Assembly: GCA_026645375.1 (NCBI GenBank)
Contig: JAPFFX010000224.1
Location: 1 to 14,634 of the forward strand
Reading direction: 5' to 3'
From: Citricoccus sp. WCRC_4
GTDB lineage: Bacteria > Actinomycetota > Actinomycetes > Actinomycetales > Micrococcaceae
Length of the DNA stretch: 14,634 bases
A program made the position numbers and the translations under genes. Below, piece by piece: positions 1-6,973 of this stretch; positions within the stretch are counted from its first letter, which is position 1, and each line of letters starts with the position of its first letter. The notes under the pieces were generated by a model that had not been told where the DNA came from, did not search any database, and worked only from the letters and a program-made list of their open reading frames with translations.

Positions 1-536
1 GGGGCACCCGGGCCGGACGGAGCCGGCGTCGTGCCCGTCCGTGGCCGGCGCCTCGTGGAGTCGGCCTTGGGACCGGAACCGGTCAGCGCGGCCCCCGATC
101 CCCCGGTCGGGCCGGCGTCGCTCGCGGAGCGCGGGACACCGCCGTCGGCCGGAACGGGGGCCTCCTCACCGACGCCCGGGCGGGGCGCCGGACCGTCCTC
201 GTCCTGGGCACCCGCGCCGTCACCGGGCGCGGGCATCCGGGCGTCCGGGATCTCCTGCTCCACCGCGGCGGAACCGTCCCCGCCGGACGGCGCCGCCTCG
301 GCACCGGTGGTGATGCCGATGATCGGGGTGCCGACCGCGACGGTCTCGCCCTCGGGGACCATCAGCTCCGCCACCGTGCCGGCGTAGGGGCTGGGCAGCT
401 CCACCAGTGACTTGGCCGTCTCGATCTCGCAGAGGACGTCGTTGACCGCCACGGTGTCCCCGACCGCCACCTTCCACTCGGTGATCTCGGCCTCGGTCAG
501 TCCCTCGCCGACGTCCGGCAGGTTGAAGGTCTCCAT
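1..536 (-). CDS. 2-oxoacid dehydrogenase E2 (dihydrolipoamide acyltransferase), N-terminal part, cut by window edge
   Basis: This is the E2 core subunit that carries acyl groups on a lipoyl arm from E1 to CoA. The first 178 residues are visible. Residues 1-75 form a complete biotinyl/lipoyl domain opening METFNLPDVGEGLTEAEI, with the lipoylated lysine K42 in the motif EIETAKSLVELPSP. From about residue 80 to the window edge there is a flexible linker rich in Pro, Ala, Gly, Asp and Glu. The E3-binding and catalytic domains must lie beyond base 1. The ATG is preceded by GGAGAG, six bases away counting from GGAG. The E1beta stop is 97 bases upstream, so it is the third gene of the E1alpha-E1beta-E2 operon. 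One lipoyl domain is usual for branched-chain E2 enzymes of actinobacteria. By its E1 partners it is probably branched-chain (bkdC), but a pyruvate enzyme is not excluded. Confidence 0.92.
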   Translation of the reverse strand, partial: METFNLPDVGEGLTEAEITEWKVAVGDTVAVNDVLCEIETAKSLVELPSPYAGTVAELMVPEGETVAVGTPIIGITTGAEAAPSGGDGSAAVEQEIPDARMPAPGDGAGAQDEDGPAPRPGVGEEAPVPADGGVPRSASDAGPTGGSGAALTGSGPKADSTRRRPRTGTTPAPSGPGA

Positions 537-635
537 GGTGCTCTCCGGCAGTCTCTCGGTTCGGCAGGCGGGGCGGTGCGCGGCACTGCGCGCGGCCCGG
601 TGGTCGGGTTCGGTGGGCAGGCTCAGTCCGCGGGC

Positions 636-1703
636 TCAGTAGGCAAAGGTGCGGTCCACGGCGTCGAGGATCCGGTCCAGGTCCGGCAGGTACTGCTCCT
701 CCACGCGCGACGGCGGGTAGGGCAGGTGGAACCCGCCCACGCGCAGGATCGGGGCCTCGAGGTGCAGGAAGGACCGCTCCATCAGCCGGGCGGCGATCTC
801 CCCGCCGAGGCCGCCGAAGGTCGGGGCCTCATGGGTGACGACCATCCGGCCGGTCTTCTCCACGGAGGCCTGCAGGGCGTCGAAGTCCACGGGCGAGAGG
901 GAGCGCAGGTCGATGACCTCGATCGACCGGCCGTCCTCGGCGGCGGCGTTCGCGGCGGCCAGCGCCACGGGCACCAGCGGCCCCCAGGCGGCGATCGTGG
1001 CGTCGGTGCCCTGGCGGACCACCTGCGCCTGGAAGGCGGACACCCCGCGGTGGCCGTCCGCGGAGACGTCGACCTCACCCTTGAGCCAGTAGCGGCGCTT
1101 GGGCTCGAAGATGATGACCGGGTCCTGGGACCGGATCCCCTGGCGGGTCATCCAGTAGGCGTCGTGCGCGTTGGACGGGGTGATGACCCGCAGTCCCGCG
1201 GTGTGCGCGAACAGGGCCTCGGGCGACTCGGAGTGGTGCTCGATCGAGCCGATGCCGCCGCCGTAGGGGATGCGGATCGTCACCGGGACCGTGGCGGCGC
1301 CGCGGGTGCGGGCGTGCATCTTGGCCAGCTGCGTGGTGATCTGGTTGAACCCCGGGAAGACGAAGCCGTCGAACTGGATCTCCGCCACCGGGCGGTATCC
1401 GCGCAGGGCCAGGCCGATCGAGGTGCCGATGATGCCGGACTCGGCCAACGGGGAGTCCACCACCCGGTCCGCGCCGAAGCGGGCCTTCAGCCCCTCGGTG
1501 ACGCGGTAGACCCCGCCGAGGGAGCCGATGTCCTCGCCCATCAGCAGGACCTTCTCGTCGGCGGCCAGTTCATCGGCCAGGGCCCGGTTGATGGCCTTCG
1601 CGATGGTCAGGGTCTCGAGGGCGGTCGCGGCCCCGGTGACCGGCGCGGGTCCGGCGGCCGTGCCGGGGGCTGCCCCGGCCGGCGTCGTGGTGTCCGTGGT
1701 CAT
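636..1703 (-). CDS. bkdB: 2-oxoacid dehydrogenase E1 beta subunit, probably branched-chain type
   Basis: This is the beta half of the thiamine-diphosphate E1 enzyme that decarboxylates 2-oxoacids and acylates the E2 lipoyl arm. It has 355 residues, normal for the family plus an Ala/Thr/Pro-rich N-terminal tail of about 28. The Pyr domain has LLMGEDIG (E57 is the expected cofactor-activating glutamate). An active-site segment EHHSESPEA lies at 155-163. The motif FEPKRRYW (199-206) resembles the FEPK-x-YR of branched-chain E1beta rather than the pyruvate enzyme. The transketolase C-terminal domain follows and ends FHLPYPPSRVEEQYLPDLD. The ATG overlaps the E1alpha stop as ATGA, with AAGGAG seven bases upstream inside E1alpha, so translation is probably coupled and the subunits made in equal amounts. 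A pyruvate dehydrogenase (pdhB) role is the alternative. Confidence 0.93.
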   Translation of the reverse strand: MTTDTTTPAGAAPGTAAGPAPVTGAATALETLTIAKAINRALADELAADEKVLLMGEDIGSLGGVYRVTEGLKARFGADRVVDSPLAESGIIGTSIGLALRGYRPVAEIQFDGFVFPGFNQITTQLAKMHARTRGAATVPVTIRIPYGGGIGSIEHHSESPEALFAHTAGLRVITPSNAHDAYWMTRQGIRSQDPVIIFEPKRRYWLKGEVDVSADGHRGVSAFQAQVVRQGTDATIAAWGPLVPVALAAANAAAEDGRSIEVIDLRSLSPVDFDALQASVEKTGRMVVTHEAPTFGGLGGEIAARLMERSFLHLEAPILRVGGFHLPYPPSRVEEQYLPDLDRILDAVDRTFAY

Positions 1704-2881
1704 GAGCGGTCTCCTTCCGCCTCGGTGTCCGCGAAGCCGGCCTGCCACTGCCGATGCCAGGCCAGTTCCTCCGCCACGAGCGGGTGGGACTCGGCGTAGA
1801 CGGTCTCGAAGACCGTGTCCAGTGGGGCGACGGTGTCCCCGGTCATCGCCAGCACGGCCTCGCGGGTGCGCCGCGCCAGCTCCTCGCCCTCCGCGGCCAC
1901 GTCGGCGAAGAAGCGGTCCGGGTCGGGCCCCGCGGCACCGGTGGCGCGCAGGTGCGCCTCGAGCCGGGCCAGCGGGTCGACGGCGGCCCAGGCCTCTTCC
2001 TCCGCCCGGGTGCGGTACTTCGTGGGGTCGTCCGCGGTGGTGTGGGCGCCGCCGCGGAAGGTGTGCGCCTCGACGAGCACGGGACCGGACCCCGTGCGGG
2101 CCTGCTCGGCGGCCCAGGCGGTCACGGCGTGCATGGCGAGCGGGTCGTTGCCGTCCACCGTGACGCCCTCGAAGCCGTAGCCGGCGGCGCGCCGGGCCAG
2201 CGGCACCCGCGTCTGGGTGGCGGCGGGCACCGAGATGGCCCACTGGTTGTTCTGGCAGAAGAACACCACGGGCAGGTCGTAGCTGGCGGCGAAGACCATG
2301 GACTCGTGGATGTCGCCCTCGGAGGAGGCGCCGTCCCCGTAGCAGGCAAGCACGACCTGCCCCTCGGCCAGGCGGCGCTCGGCGTCCCAGCCGGCCTGGT
2401 CCCGGGAGATGCCCCAGGCATAACCGGTGGCGTGCAGGGCCTGGGCGGCCAGCACGAGCGTGTAGGGCTGCATCCGGTGGTCCTCGGCGGCCCAGCCGGC
2501 GTGGGCGACGCCGCGGAAGAGGGCGAGGAGCTGGCCCGGGGTGACGCCGCGACCCAGGGCGAAGAGGTGCTCGCGGTAGGTCGGGAAGATCCAGTCGTCC
2601 TCGCGCAGGGCGGTCAGCGCCCCGGCCTGGGCGCCCTCCTGGCCGACGGCGGGGACCCACAGCGCCAGCTGCCCCTGGCGTTGCAGGGAGGTGCCCTCCT
2701 GGTCCACGCGGCGCTCGGTGGACATCAGCCGGTACATGCGCTGCAGCGTGTCCTCGGTCAGGTCCGCCAGGTAGGGCGTGAACCGGGCGTCCTCGTGCAG
2801 GGTCCCGTCAGCGTCCAGCAGTCGGACTGCTCCTTCCGGCAGCTCGGTCGCCGGAGCCGGTGACGTCGGCGTATGGTGCAC
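1700..2881 (-). CDS. bkdA: 2-oxoacid dehydrogenase E1 alpha subunit, probably branched-chain type
   Basis: This is the alpha half of the E1 heterotetramer, which binds thiamine diphosphate. It has 393 residues, close to full length for bacterial E1alpha. The cofactor motif is clear: GDGASSEGD at 182-190, ending in NN at 211-212. A regulatory-loop-like segment HTTADDPTKYR lies at 280-290. The start is GTG, chosen because GGAAGGAG sits six bases upstream and the next codons read HHTPTSPAP. The gene is first of a three-gene operon (E1alpha, E1beta, E2). A -10 box TAGGCT lies about 45 bases upstream. The homologous three-gene operon in Mycobacterium tuberculosis was first named pdhABC and later shown to act on branched-chain 2-oxoacids. 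That comparison and the E1beta motifs favour branched-chain substrates, but specificity cannot be proved here. Confidence 0.93.
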   Translation of the reverse strand: MHHTPTSPAPATELPEGAVRLLDADGTLHEDARFTPYLADLTEDTLQRMYRLMSTERRVDQEGTSLQRQGQLALWVPAVGQEGAQAGALTALREDDWIFPTYREHLFALGRGVTPGQLLALFRGVAHAGWAAEDHRMQPYTLVLAAQALHATGYAWGISRDQAGWDAERRLAEGQVVLACYGDGASSEGDIHESMVFAASYDLPVVFFCQNNQWAISVPAATQTRVPLARRAAGYGFEGVTVDGNDPLAMHAVTAWAAEQARTGSGPVLVEAHTFRGGAHTTADDPTKYRTRAEEEAWAAVDPLARLEAHLRATGAAGPDPDRFFADVAAEGEELARRTREAVLAMTGDTVAPLDTVFETVYAESHPLVAEELAWHRQWQAGFADTEAEGDRS

Positions 2882-2926
2882 GGAGAACTCCTTCCATGCC
2901 GACGCACCCGGCGTCGGTCCCGGTCC

Positions 2927-2965
2927 AGCCTAGACCCGGACCGGCGTATTCGCGCGTTCTGCGAA
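2927..2965 (-). promoter_or_regulatory. Candidate promoter and operator of the E1alpha-E1beta-E2 operon
   Basis: On the minus strand TAGGCT (2932 down to 2927) fits the actinobacterial -10 pattern TANNNT. It would start transcription about 40 bases before the GTG of E1alpha. No TTGACA-like -35 is seen at 17-18 bases. Instead the inverted repeat TTCGC-N7-GCGAA (2949-2965) covers the -35 position, as expected for a regulated promoter. Five-base arms occur often by chance, so the operator is only suggested by its position. Confidence 0.35.
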
Positions 2966-2971
2966 GGTCCG

Positions 2972-4078
2972 CTACTGCCTGTTCGCGGGCGCCCCGAACT
3001 CCCGGCACAGCTGCAGGAACCGGGCATTGGCCTCCTGCTCCCCCACGGAGACGCGCACGCCCTCGGTGCCGAAGCCCCGCACGGACAGCGCCTGGCGGGC
3101 GGCGGCCTCCACGAACCCGGGGGTCCGGTCCCCCAGGTCCAGCCAGACGAAGTTGGCCTGGGTCTCCGGGACGCTCCAGCCGGCCTCGGCCAGCCCGGCC
3201 ACCATCTTCTGCCGCTCGGCGACCACGGTGTCCACGCGTTCCATGACGTCCTCGAGGTGGTCCAGCGAGGCGATCGCCGCCTGCTCGGCCAGCGACGAGA
3301 CCGCGAACGGGGTGGCCAGCACCCGCAGGTACTGGGTGACGTGGGGGTGGCTCACGGAATAGCCCACCCGGAGGTTCGCCAGGCCGTGGGCCTTGGAGAA
3401 GGTCCGCAGCACGGCCACGTTCGGGTGCCGGGAGAACACGTCGAGGCCGTCGACGGCGTCCGGCTGGCGGACGAACTCCTGGTACGCCTCGTCGATGACC
3501 ACGAGCACGTGCCTGGGCACCTTCGCCAGGAAGTCCTCGACCTCCCGGGTGGTCAGCACCGGGCCGGTCGGGTTGTTGGGCGTGCACAGCAGGATCACGC
3601 GGGTGCGCTCGGTGATGGCCGCGGCCATGGCCTCGAGGTCGTGGCGGAAGTCCGCTGTCAGCGGCACCTGGACGTCCCGCGCCCCGGAGGAGCGGACCAC
3701 GATCGGGTAGGCCTCGAAGGAACGCCAGGCGAAGATCACCTCGTCCGGGGTGCCGTCCTCGCTGGTCCCCGCGAAGGTGGTGATGATCTGGGTCAACGCG
3801 CCGAGGGAACCGGCGCCCGTGACGATGTCCTGGGCGCCCACGCCGAGGTGGGTGGACAGCCGCTCCCGCAGCGCGGTGGACAGCGGGTCCGGATAGCGGG
3901 CGATCGCGTCGAAGCGCTCGACGGCCCTGCGCACGGCGGGCACGGGCCCGTAGGGGTTCTCGTTGGAGGCGAGCTTGTAGGAGACCAGCCCCTCGACCGG
4001 CGCGGGGGGCTTCCCGGCGGCATAGGCGGGGAGCCTGCCGAGGACCGGACGCGGGCGGATGGGATGCGGTTCGTTCAT
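2972..4078 (-). CDS. pat: PLP aminotransferase, aromatic amino acid / histidinol-phosphate type (Pat/HisC-like)
   Basis: This is a fold-type I PLP aminotransferase of 368 residues that moves amino groups between an amino acid and a 2-oxoacid. Visible landmarks are SNENPYG (38-44), NNPTG (168-172), DEAY (196-199), the Schiff-base lysine K229 in TFSKAHGLANLRVGY with phosphate-binding R237, and the carboxylate-binding arginine R342 in VRVSVG. The segment DEVIFAWRSFEAYPI (112-126) is typical of the corynebacterial aromatic aminotransferase Pat, a close relative of HisC, which is why I prefer pat over a second hisC. No his biosynthesis genes are nearby. It is separated by 90 bases from the 2-oxoacid dehydrogenase operon on the same strand, so its 2-oxoacid products could feed that complex. 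The start is ATG with no good Shine-Dalgarno but TAGTCT eight bases upstream, suggesting a leaderless message. Confidence 0.88.
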   Translation of the reverse strand: MNEPHPIRPRPVLGRLPAYAAGKPPAPVEGLVSYKLASNENPYGPVPAVRRAVERFDAIARYPDPLSTALRERLSTHLGVGAQDIVTGAGSLGALTQIITTFAGTSEDGTPDEVIFAWRSFEAYPIVVRSSGARDVQVPLTADFRHDLEAMAAAITERTRVILLCTPNNPTGPVLTTREVEDFLAKVPRHVLVVIDEAYQEFVRQPDAVDGLDVFSRHPNVAVLRTFSKAHGLANLRVGYSVSHPHVTQYLRVLATPFAVSSLAEQAAIASLDHLEDVMERVDTVVAERQKMVAGLAEAGWSVPETQANFVWLDLGDRTPGFVEAAARQALSVRGFGTEGVRVSVGEQEANARFLQLCREFGAPANRQ

Positions 4079-4086
4079 GGATCACC

Positions 4087-4092
4087 AGACTA
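4087..4092 (-). promoter_or_regulatory. -10 box for leaderless transcription of pat
   Basis: TAGTCT on the minus strand fits TANNNT and lies eight bases before the pat ATG. This would place the transcription start at or next to the start codon. A convincing -35 is not seen. Confidence 0.4.
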
Positions 4093-4255
4093 GTCCCGGC
4101 ACGGACGAATGGACCTCGGATCACGCCGAACTCCCGACGGATCGCGCAATCCATCCGCCCCGCCCGGACAGATTGCCCACAGGTGACATCACCGCGACTC
4201 GATCGGCCCGCCGGACGGGGACGCATATCCCGGTCACAGGCTGGCGTGGGACGAT

Positions 4256-4678
4256 GTGGACATGTGGTTCTTGCTCCGCGTCATCGTCAATGCACTGGCC
4301 CTGTGGGTGGCCACCTGGCTCCTGCCCGGCATGGAGGTCATCCCCGGCGGGGCCCTCGCCGACACCGGTGATTCCACGCTGAACATGGTGATCGCCTACC
4401 TGGTGATCGGCCTGGTCTTCGGGGCCGTGAACGCGGTGGTCAAGCCGGTCATCTCGTTCCTGTCGATCCCGATCACCTGCCTGACGCTGGGGCTGTTCAC
4501 GATCATCATCAACGCCGGCATGCTGATGCTGACGGTCTGGCTCACCTCCTACATGCCGATGCAGGTCACCGTGGACTCCTTCTGGTGGACAGCGGTGTTC
4601 GCCGCGATCATCATCTCGGTGGTCTCGATGCTGGCCAACGGCGTCCTGGGGATGCTCACGCCGGGCAGCAGGGACTGA
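4256..4678 (+). CDS. Small four-helix membrane protein, phage holin family 4 superfamily 2 (PF04020-like)
   Basis: A 140-residue integral membrane protein with four hydrophobic segments at about 6-23, 42-60, 71-95 and 109-128. The core NAVVKPVISFLSIPITCLTLGLF (59-81) is split here by function: NAVVKPVISFLS precedes IPITCLTLGLF, the signature of the bacterial family named after phage holins. In most actinobacteria this is a chromosomal single-copy gene of unknown role, not a lysis gene, and nothing nearby is phage-like. The start could be GTG at 4256 or ATG at 4262 (MWFLLRVIVNALALW); the family's usual N-terminus fits the ATG slightly better. No clear Shine-Dalgarno is seen for either. It is transcribed away from pat, and its stop lies 4 bases from the stop of the convergent hydrolase gene. 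Confidence 0.85.
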   Translation: MDMWFLLRVIVNALALWVATWLLPGMEVIPGGALADTGDSTLNMVIAYLVIGLVFGAVNAVVKPVISFLSIPITCLTLGLFTIIINAGMLMLTVWLTSYMPMQVTVDSFWWTAVFAAIIISVVSMLANGVLGMLTPGSRD

Positions 4679-4682
4679 GGCC

Positions 4683-6266
4683 CTAGCCATTGCGCCCCGG
4701 GGCGCTGCGCGCTGGATCCGGGGTACGGAACTGATGGCCCAGCCCGGCCCCCAGCGGATTGCGGGGCTGGCCGGGCCTCGTCCGCTCCAGGGTCACCGTC
4801 CGGGAGACGGCCGTTCCGGTGGTGAGCCAGGCTAGATGCTCCTGCGCCGGGCCCAGGCGACCGGCGTCCGGGCCCGCGGCACCTGCCTGTCCCTCGAGCC
4901 GTGCGACGTGGGCGCGGTAGTTCCCGAACTCGTGGGCACTGGACGTGGTCCTCTGCTCCGGTTCCGCACCCACCACGTAGCCCGAGAAGGTCACGGTGGT
5001 CCGGTTGACGCCCTGGGGGTTGCCGCGTCCGTCCAACCCGGTGACGACGTCCTGGTCGTGTTCCAGGTGCAATGCCTCGATGTCCTGGTCCAGGGCGATC
5101 TCCCCGGTCGGTGAGCCGACGGTGACCAGGCCCTGCATGTCGTACGCCCCGGTGAGCCTGGGGTCGGCGGCGAGGCGGGCGGCGTGGATGCCGCCCTGGC
5201 TGTACCCCATGGGCACCACCGCGTCGCCCGGTTGGGCTCCCGCGGCCGCGAGGGCCTCGTGGATCCCCTTCGCCACGTGCTGGGAGTCCAGGGCCATCGC
5301 CTCGGCATTGCCGCCCATGTCGAAGGCATTGGTGGACCAGCCGTCCTCGTCCCGGTAGTCCCCGCCCTGGGTGCCGGGGAGCGCGACCAGCCAGACCCGT
5401 TCCGGGGCGTCCTCCGCGTCCGGGGAGACACGGGTGACCTGGACGGCGCCGGGACCGGAGACGTCCGCCCGGGTCCGTTCCAGCTGCGCCATGAGGCCGA
5501 TGAGGGATCCGTCCATCCGGTACTCGTCCGTCGCCCTCCCCACGGAGCGGACCCTGACGGGGCCGATCTGCACCAGTCCGGCCACGATGCCGCCTGTGGT
5601 GATCAGCGGATACAGGCGCTCCGGACCGGTCAGCGGACCGGAGCGGCCGTCGTCACGGGCCACGCGACCGGTGGCCTCGGAGGTGATCCAGAAGCCGGTC
5701 GCCAGTCCCCCGGAGGCGGCCCCGAGCACGGCGGCCACGGCGTCCGGGGCACCCTGGATCGCGAGGTCCGTGAGCGGGACGGGCAGTGGCCAGCCCTCCC
5801 AAGCGAGCCCCGCCGCCAGGACGAACGCCGGCACTCCGGCGACCTGCTGGAACGCCCGCAGCGCCCGCCCCTCGGCCTCCCGGTAGGAGCGCACCGAGAA
5901 GCCGACCGCGTGTTCCAGCGCCTCTGCCTCCATGCCGACGGCCAGCAACCCGGACGACAGTTCGGCCGTTCGTGCCCCCAGGGCACCGGCCAGGGGACTC
6001 TGCTGGGCGGCGATCGTCATCAGCGATCCCCAGCCGGCGGCCCGGACGGCGAGCGCCGTCGACTCAGCCGCCGCCTCGGCCAGCAGCATGCTGCCGCGCT
6101 CCAGCTCGTCCAGGTTGGCGTGGATGCTCGTGGGGCCGCCGCGGACGGAGAACGAGGGTCCTGCAGCGGTTCGTGAGGGACCCAGCCATCCCGGGTCATC
6201 CACGTTGCCACCCCGCATGCCCTCCAGGAGACCGGGCCGGCCGACGCCGGAGGAGTCCCGCTCCAT
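4683..6266 (-). CDS. Putative alpha/beta hydrolase with WXG/ESX-like helical N-terminal region
   Basis: A 527-residue protein that looks like a two-part effector. Residues 48-140 are helix-rich and end in YREAE (Y128, E132), matching the YxxxD/E export signal of type VII secretion. Three moderately hydrophobic stretches follow (about 142-158, 168-192, 220-238). From about 290 there is an alpha/beta hydrolase: strand VWLVALPGTQGGD (291-303, likely oxyanion loop), nucleophile elbow GYSQGG with S356, then VTVGSPTGE, HDQDVV (D404 or D406 as candidate acid) and AHEFGNY (candidate H445). The C-terminal tail of about 60 residues looks disordered. No Sec signal peptide is seen. ATG at 6266 is chosen because it overlaps the upstream stop as TGATG, which favours coupling; GTG at 6272 is possible. 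Substrate is unknown; lipase or esterase activity is inferred from the fold. Confidence 0.8.
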   Translation of the reverse strand: MERDSSGVGRPGLLEGMRGGNVDDPGWLGPSRTAAGPSFSVRGGPTSIHANLDELERGSMLLAEAAAESTALAVRAAGWGSLMTIAAQQSPLAGALGARTAELSSGLLAVGMEAEALEHAVGFSVRSYREAEGRALRAFQQVAGVPAFVLAAGLAWEGWPLPVPLTDLAIQGAPDAVAAVLGAASGGLATGFWITSEATGRVARDDGRSGPLTGPERLYPLITTGGIVAGLVQIGPVRVRSVGRATDEYRMDGSLIGLMAQLERTRADVSGPGAVQVTRVSPDAEDAPERVWLVALPGTQGGDYRDEDGWSTNAFDMGGNAEAMALDSQHVAKGIHEALAAAGAQPGDAVVPMGYSQGGIHAARLAADPRLTGAYDMQGLVTVGSPTGEIALDQDIEALHLEHDQDVVTGLDGRGNPQGVNRTTVTFSGYVVGAEPEQRTTSSAHEFGNYRAHVARLEGQAGAAGPDAGRLGPAQEHLAWLTTGTAVSRTVTLERTRPGQPRNPLGAGLGHQFRTPDPARSAPGRNG

Positions 6267-6757
6267 CAGCACACCCCCAGCGTCGCAGCGGTGGTGAGCA
6301 CGGCGCGGGCCGCGGCGAGCTCGGACCGCAGCCTCCCGATCCGCTGGTGCAGGTCATCGATCGCCGTGCGTCCCAGGACGACCTGTTCCTCGGCGGTGGT
6401 GGCGAGGTGCTCGGCACGGACACGCAATCGTTGGCTGCGCGCGGCGAAGGCGGCACCGGCCGGGGACTCCCAGTCGATGGCCTCCAGCGCGTGGACCCGT
6501 TCGGCAACCTGACGAGTGCCGGTCCCGACCCGGCCCAGCTCCTCCACCACCTGGTGCAGCTGGGCCACTGCCGTCTCCAGCAACCAGATCAGGGACTCGT
6601 CCGGGACGATGGACTCGGCCGACCGCACCGCATGGTGGCAGAGCGCCTCCTGGTTCGGCACGGGCACCGGCAGCGTGGCAGCGCCTCCGGGCAGCACCGG
6701 TACCGGCGTCTGGACGATCTCGATGAGCGGCTGCGGGGCACCGTGGCCGGTCTGCAT
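6266..6757 (-). CDS. WXG100-like helical protein, probable partner of the downstream hydrolase
   Basis: A 163-residue hypothetical protein. After a Pro/Val-rich head (1-36) it is almost entirely helical. Its centre carries WESPAGAAF (96-104), the W-x-S-P-A-x-x-x-F pattern seen in WXG100-like proteins of Micrococcaceae, followed by a long Ala/Arg/Glu helix (105-155) with coiled-coil character. There is no signal peptide or membrane segment. The ATG has an excellent AGGAGG six bases upstream. Its stop shares a base with the hydrolase ATG (TGATG), so the two are one operon and probably made together. By analogy with type VII secretion pairs it may dimerise with or chaperone the helical head of the hydrolase. 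The function is inferred from motif and arrangement only. Confidence 0.75.
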   Translation of the reverse strand: MQTGHGAPQPLIEIVQTPVPVLPGGAATLPVPVPNQEALCHHAVRSAESIVPDESLIWLLETAVAQLHQVVEELGRVGTGTRQVAERVHALEAIDWESPAGAAFAARSQRLRVRAEHLATTAEEQVVLGRTAIDDLHQRIGRLRSELAAARAVLTTAATLGVC

Positions 6758-6795
6758 GCCTGTCCTCCTGGACGAACGGGATGGTGACGTCCCCG

Positions 6796-6801
6796 ACGCT
6801 A
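6796..6801 (-). promoter_or_regulatory. -10 box for the WXG-like/hydrolase operon
   Basis: TAGCGT on the minus strand lies 38 bases before the ATG. That would give a leader of about 30 bases containing the AGGAGG site. The same hexamer is used ahead of the DUF1846 gene. No clear -35 is seen. Confidence 0.4.
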
Positions 6802-6869
6802 GGGAACCGGCCGGCGTCGGGGGTGGGCGGGACCGGGGCGTGGGGACGGGACCGGCGCACCGATCTCCT

Positions 6870-6899
6870 GTGGAGTGCCGGCCGGCGTGGAGTGACGGC
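6870..6899 (+). repeat. Pair of 13-bp direct repeats in a divergent intergenic region
   Basis: GTGGAGTGCCGGC (6870-6882) and GTGGAGTGACGGC (6887-6899) differ at one base and repeat with a 17-base period. They lie between the divergent WXG-like and flavin reductase genes. A partial third copy in reverse orientation (GTGGA joined to CGGC) is read on the minus strand from 6920 to 6912. Regulator-binding half-sites are a reasonable guess. Confidence 0.5.
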
Positions 6900-6917
6900 T
6901 GGCCTCCGCCAGCCGTC
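6894..6917. promoter_or_regulatory. Perfect 10-bp hairpin in a divergent intergenic region
   Basis: GACGGCTGGC (6894-6903), loop CTCC, then GCCAGCCGTC (6908-6917) form a perfect stem. It lies 56 bases before the flavin reductase ATG and about 95 bases upstream of the -10 of the opposite operon. If the flavin reductase is leaderless the hairpin is not transcribed with it, so a DNA operator is likelier than an RNA switch. Confidence 0.5.
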
Positions 6918-6961
6918 CACAGTCCCGCCCCCCGCCGGGCCCGCGGTCCCCGGGAGTGCGG

Positions 6962-6967
6962 CAGACT
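6962..6967 (+). promoter_or_regulatory. -10-like box for leaderless flavin reductase gene
   Basis: CAGACT, close to the TAGACT form of TANNNT, ends six bases before the ATG at 6974. This spacing leaves no room for a Shine-Dalgarno and points to leaderless transcription. Confidence 0.35.
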
Positions 6968-6973
6968 GGGCGC

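Noticed and set aside
620..640. Direct repeat GGCTCAGT at 620-627 and 633-640 around the E1beta stop codon
   Set aside because: It is only 8 bases, with no target-site or mobile-element context; probably chance.
4182..4193. GGTGA-CA-TCACC palindrome in the pat/holin divergent region
   Set aside because: Five-base arms are expected many times by chance, and it is not aligned with a convincing promoter.
4256..4678. Prophage remnant suggested by the holin-family name
   Set aside because: The family is mostly a host membrane protein in actinobacteria, and no endolysin, integrase, capsid or other phage gene is present.
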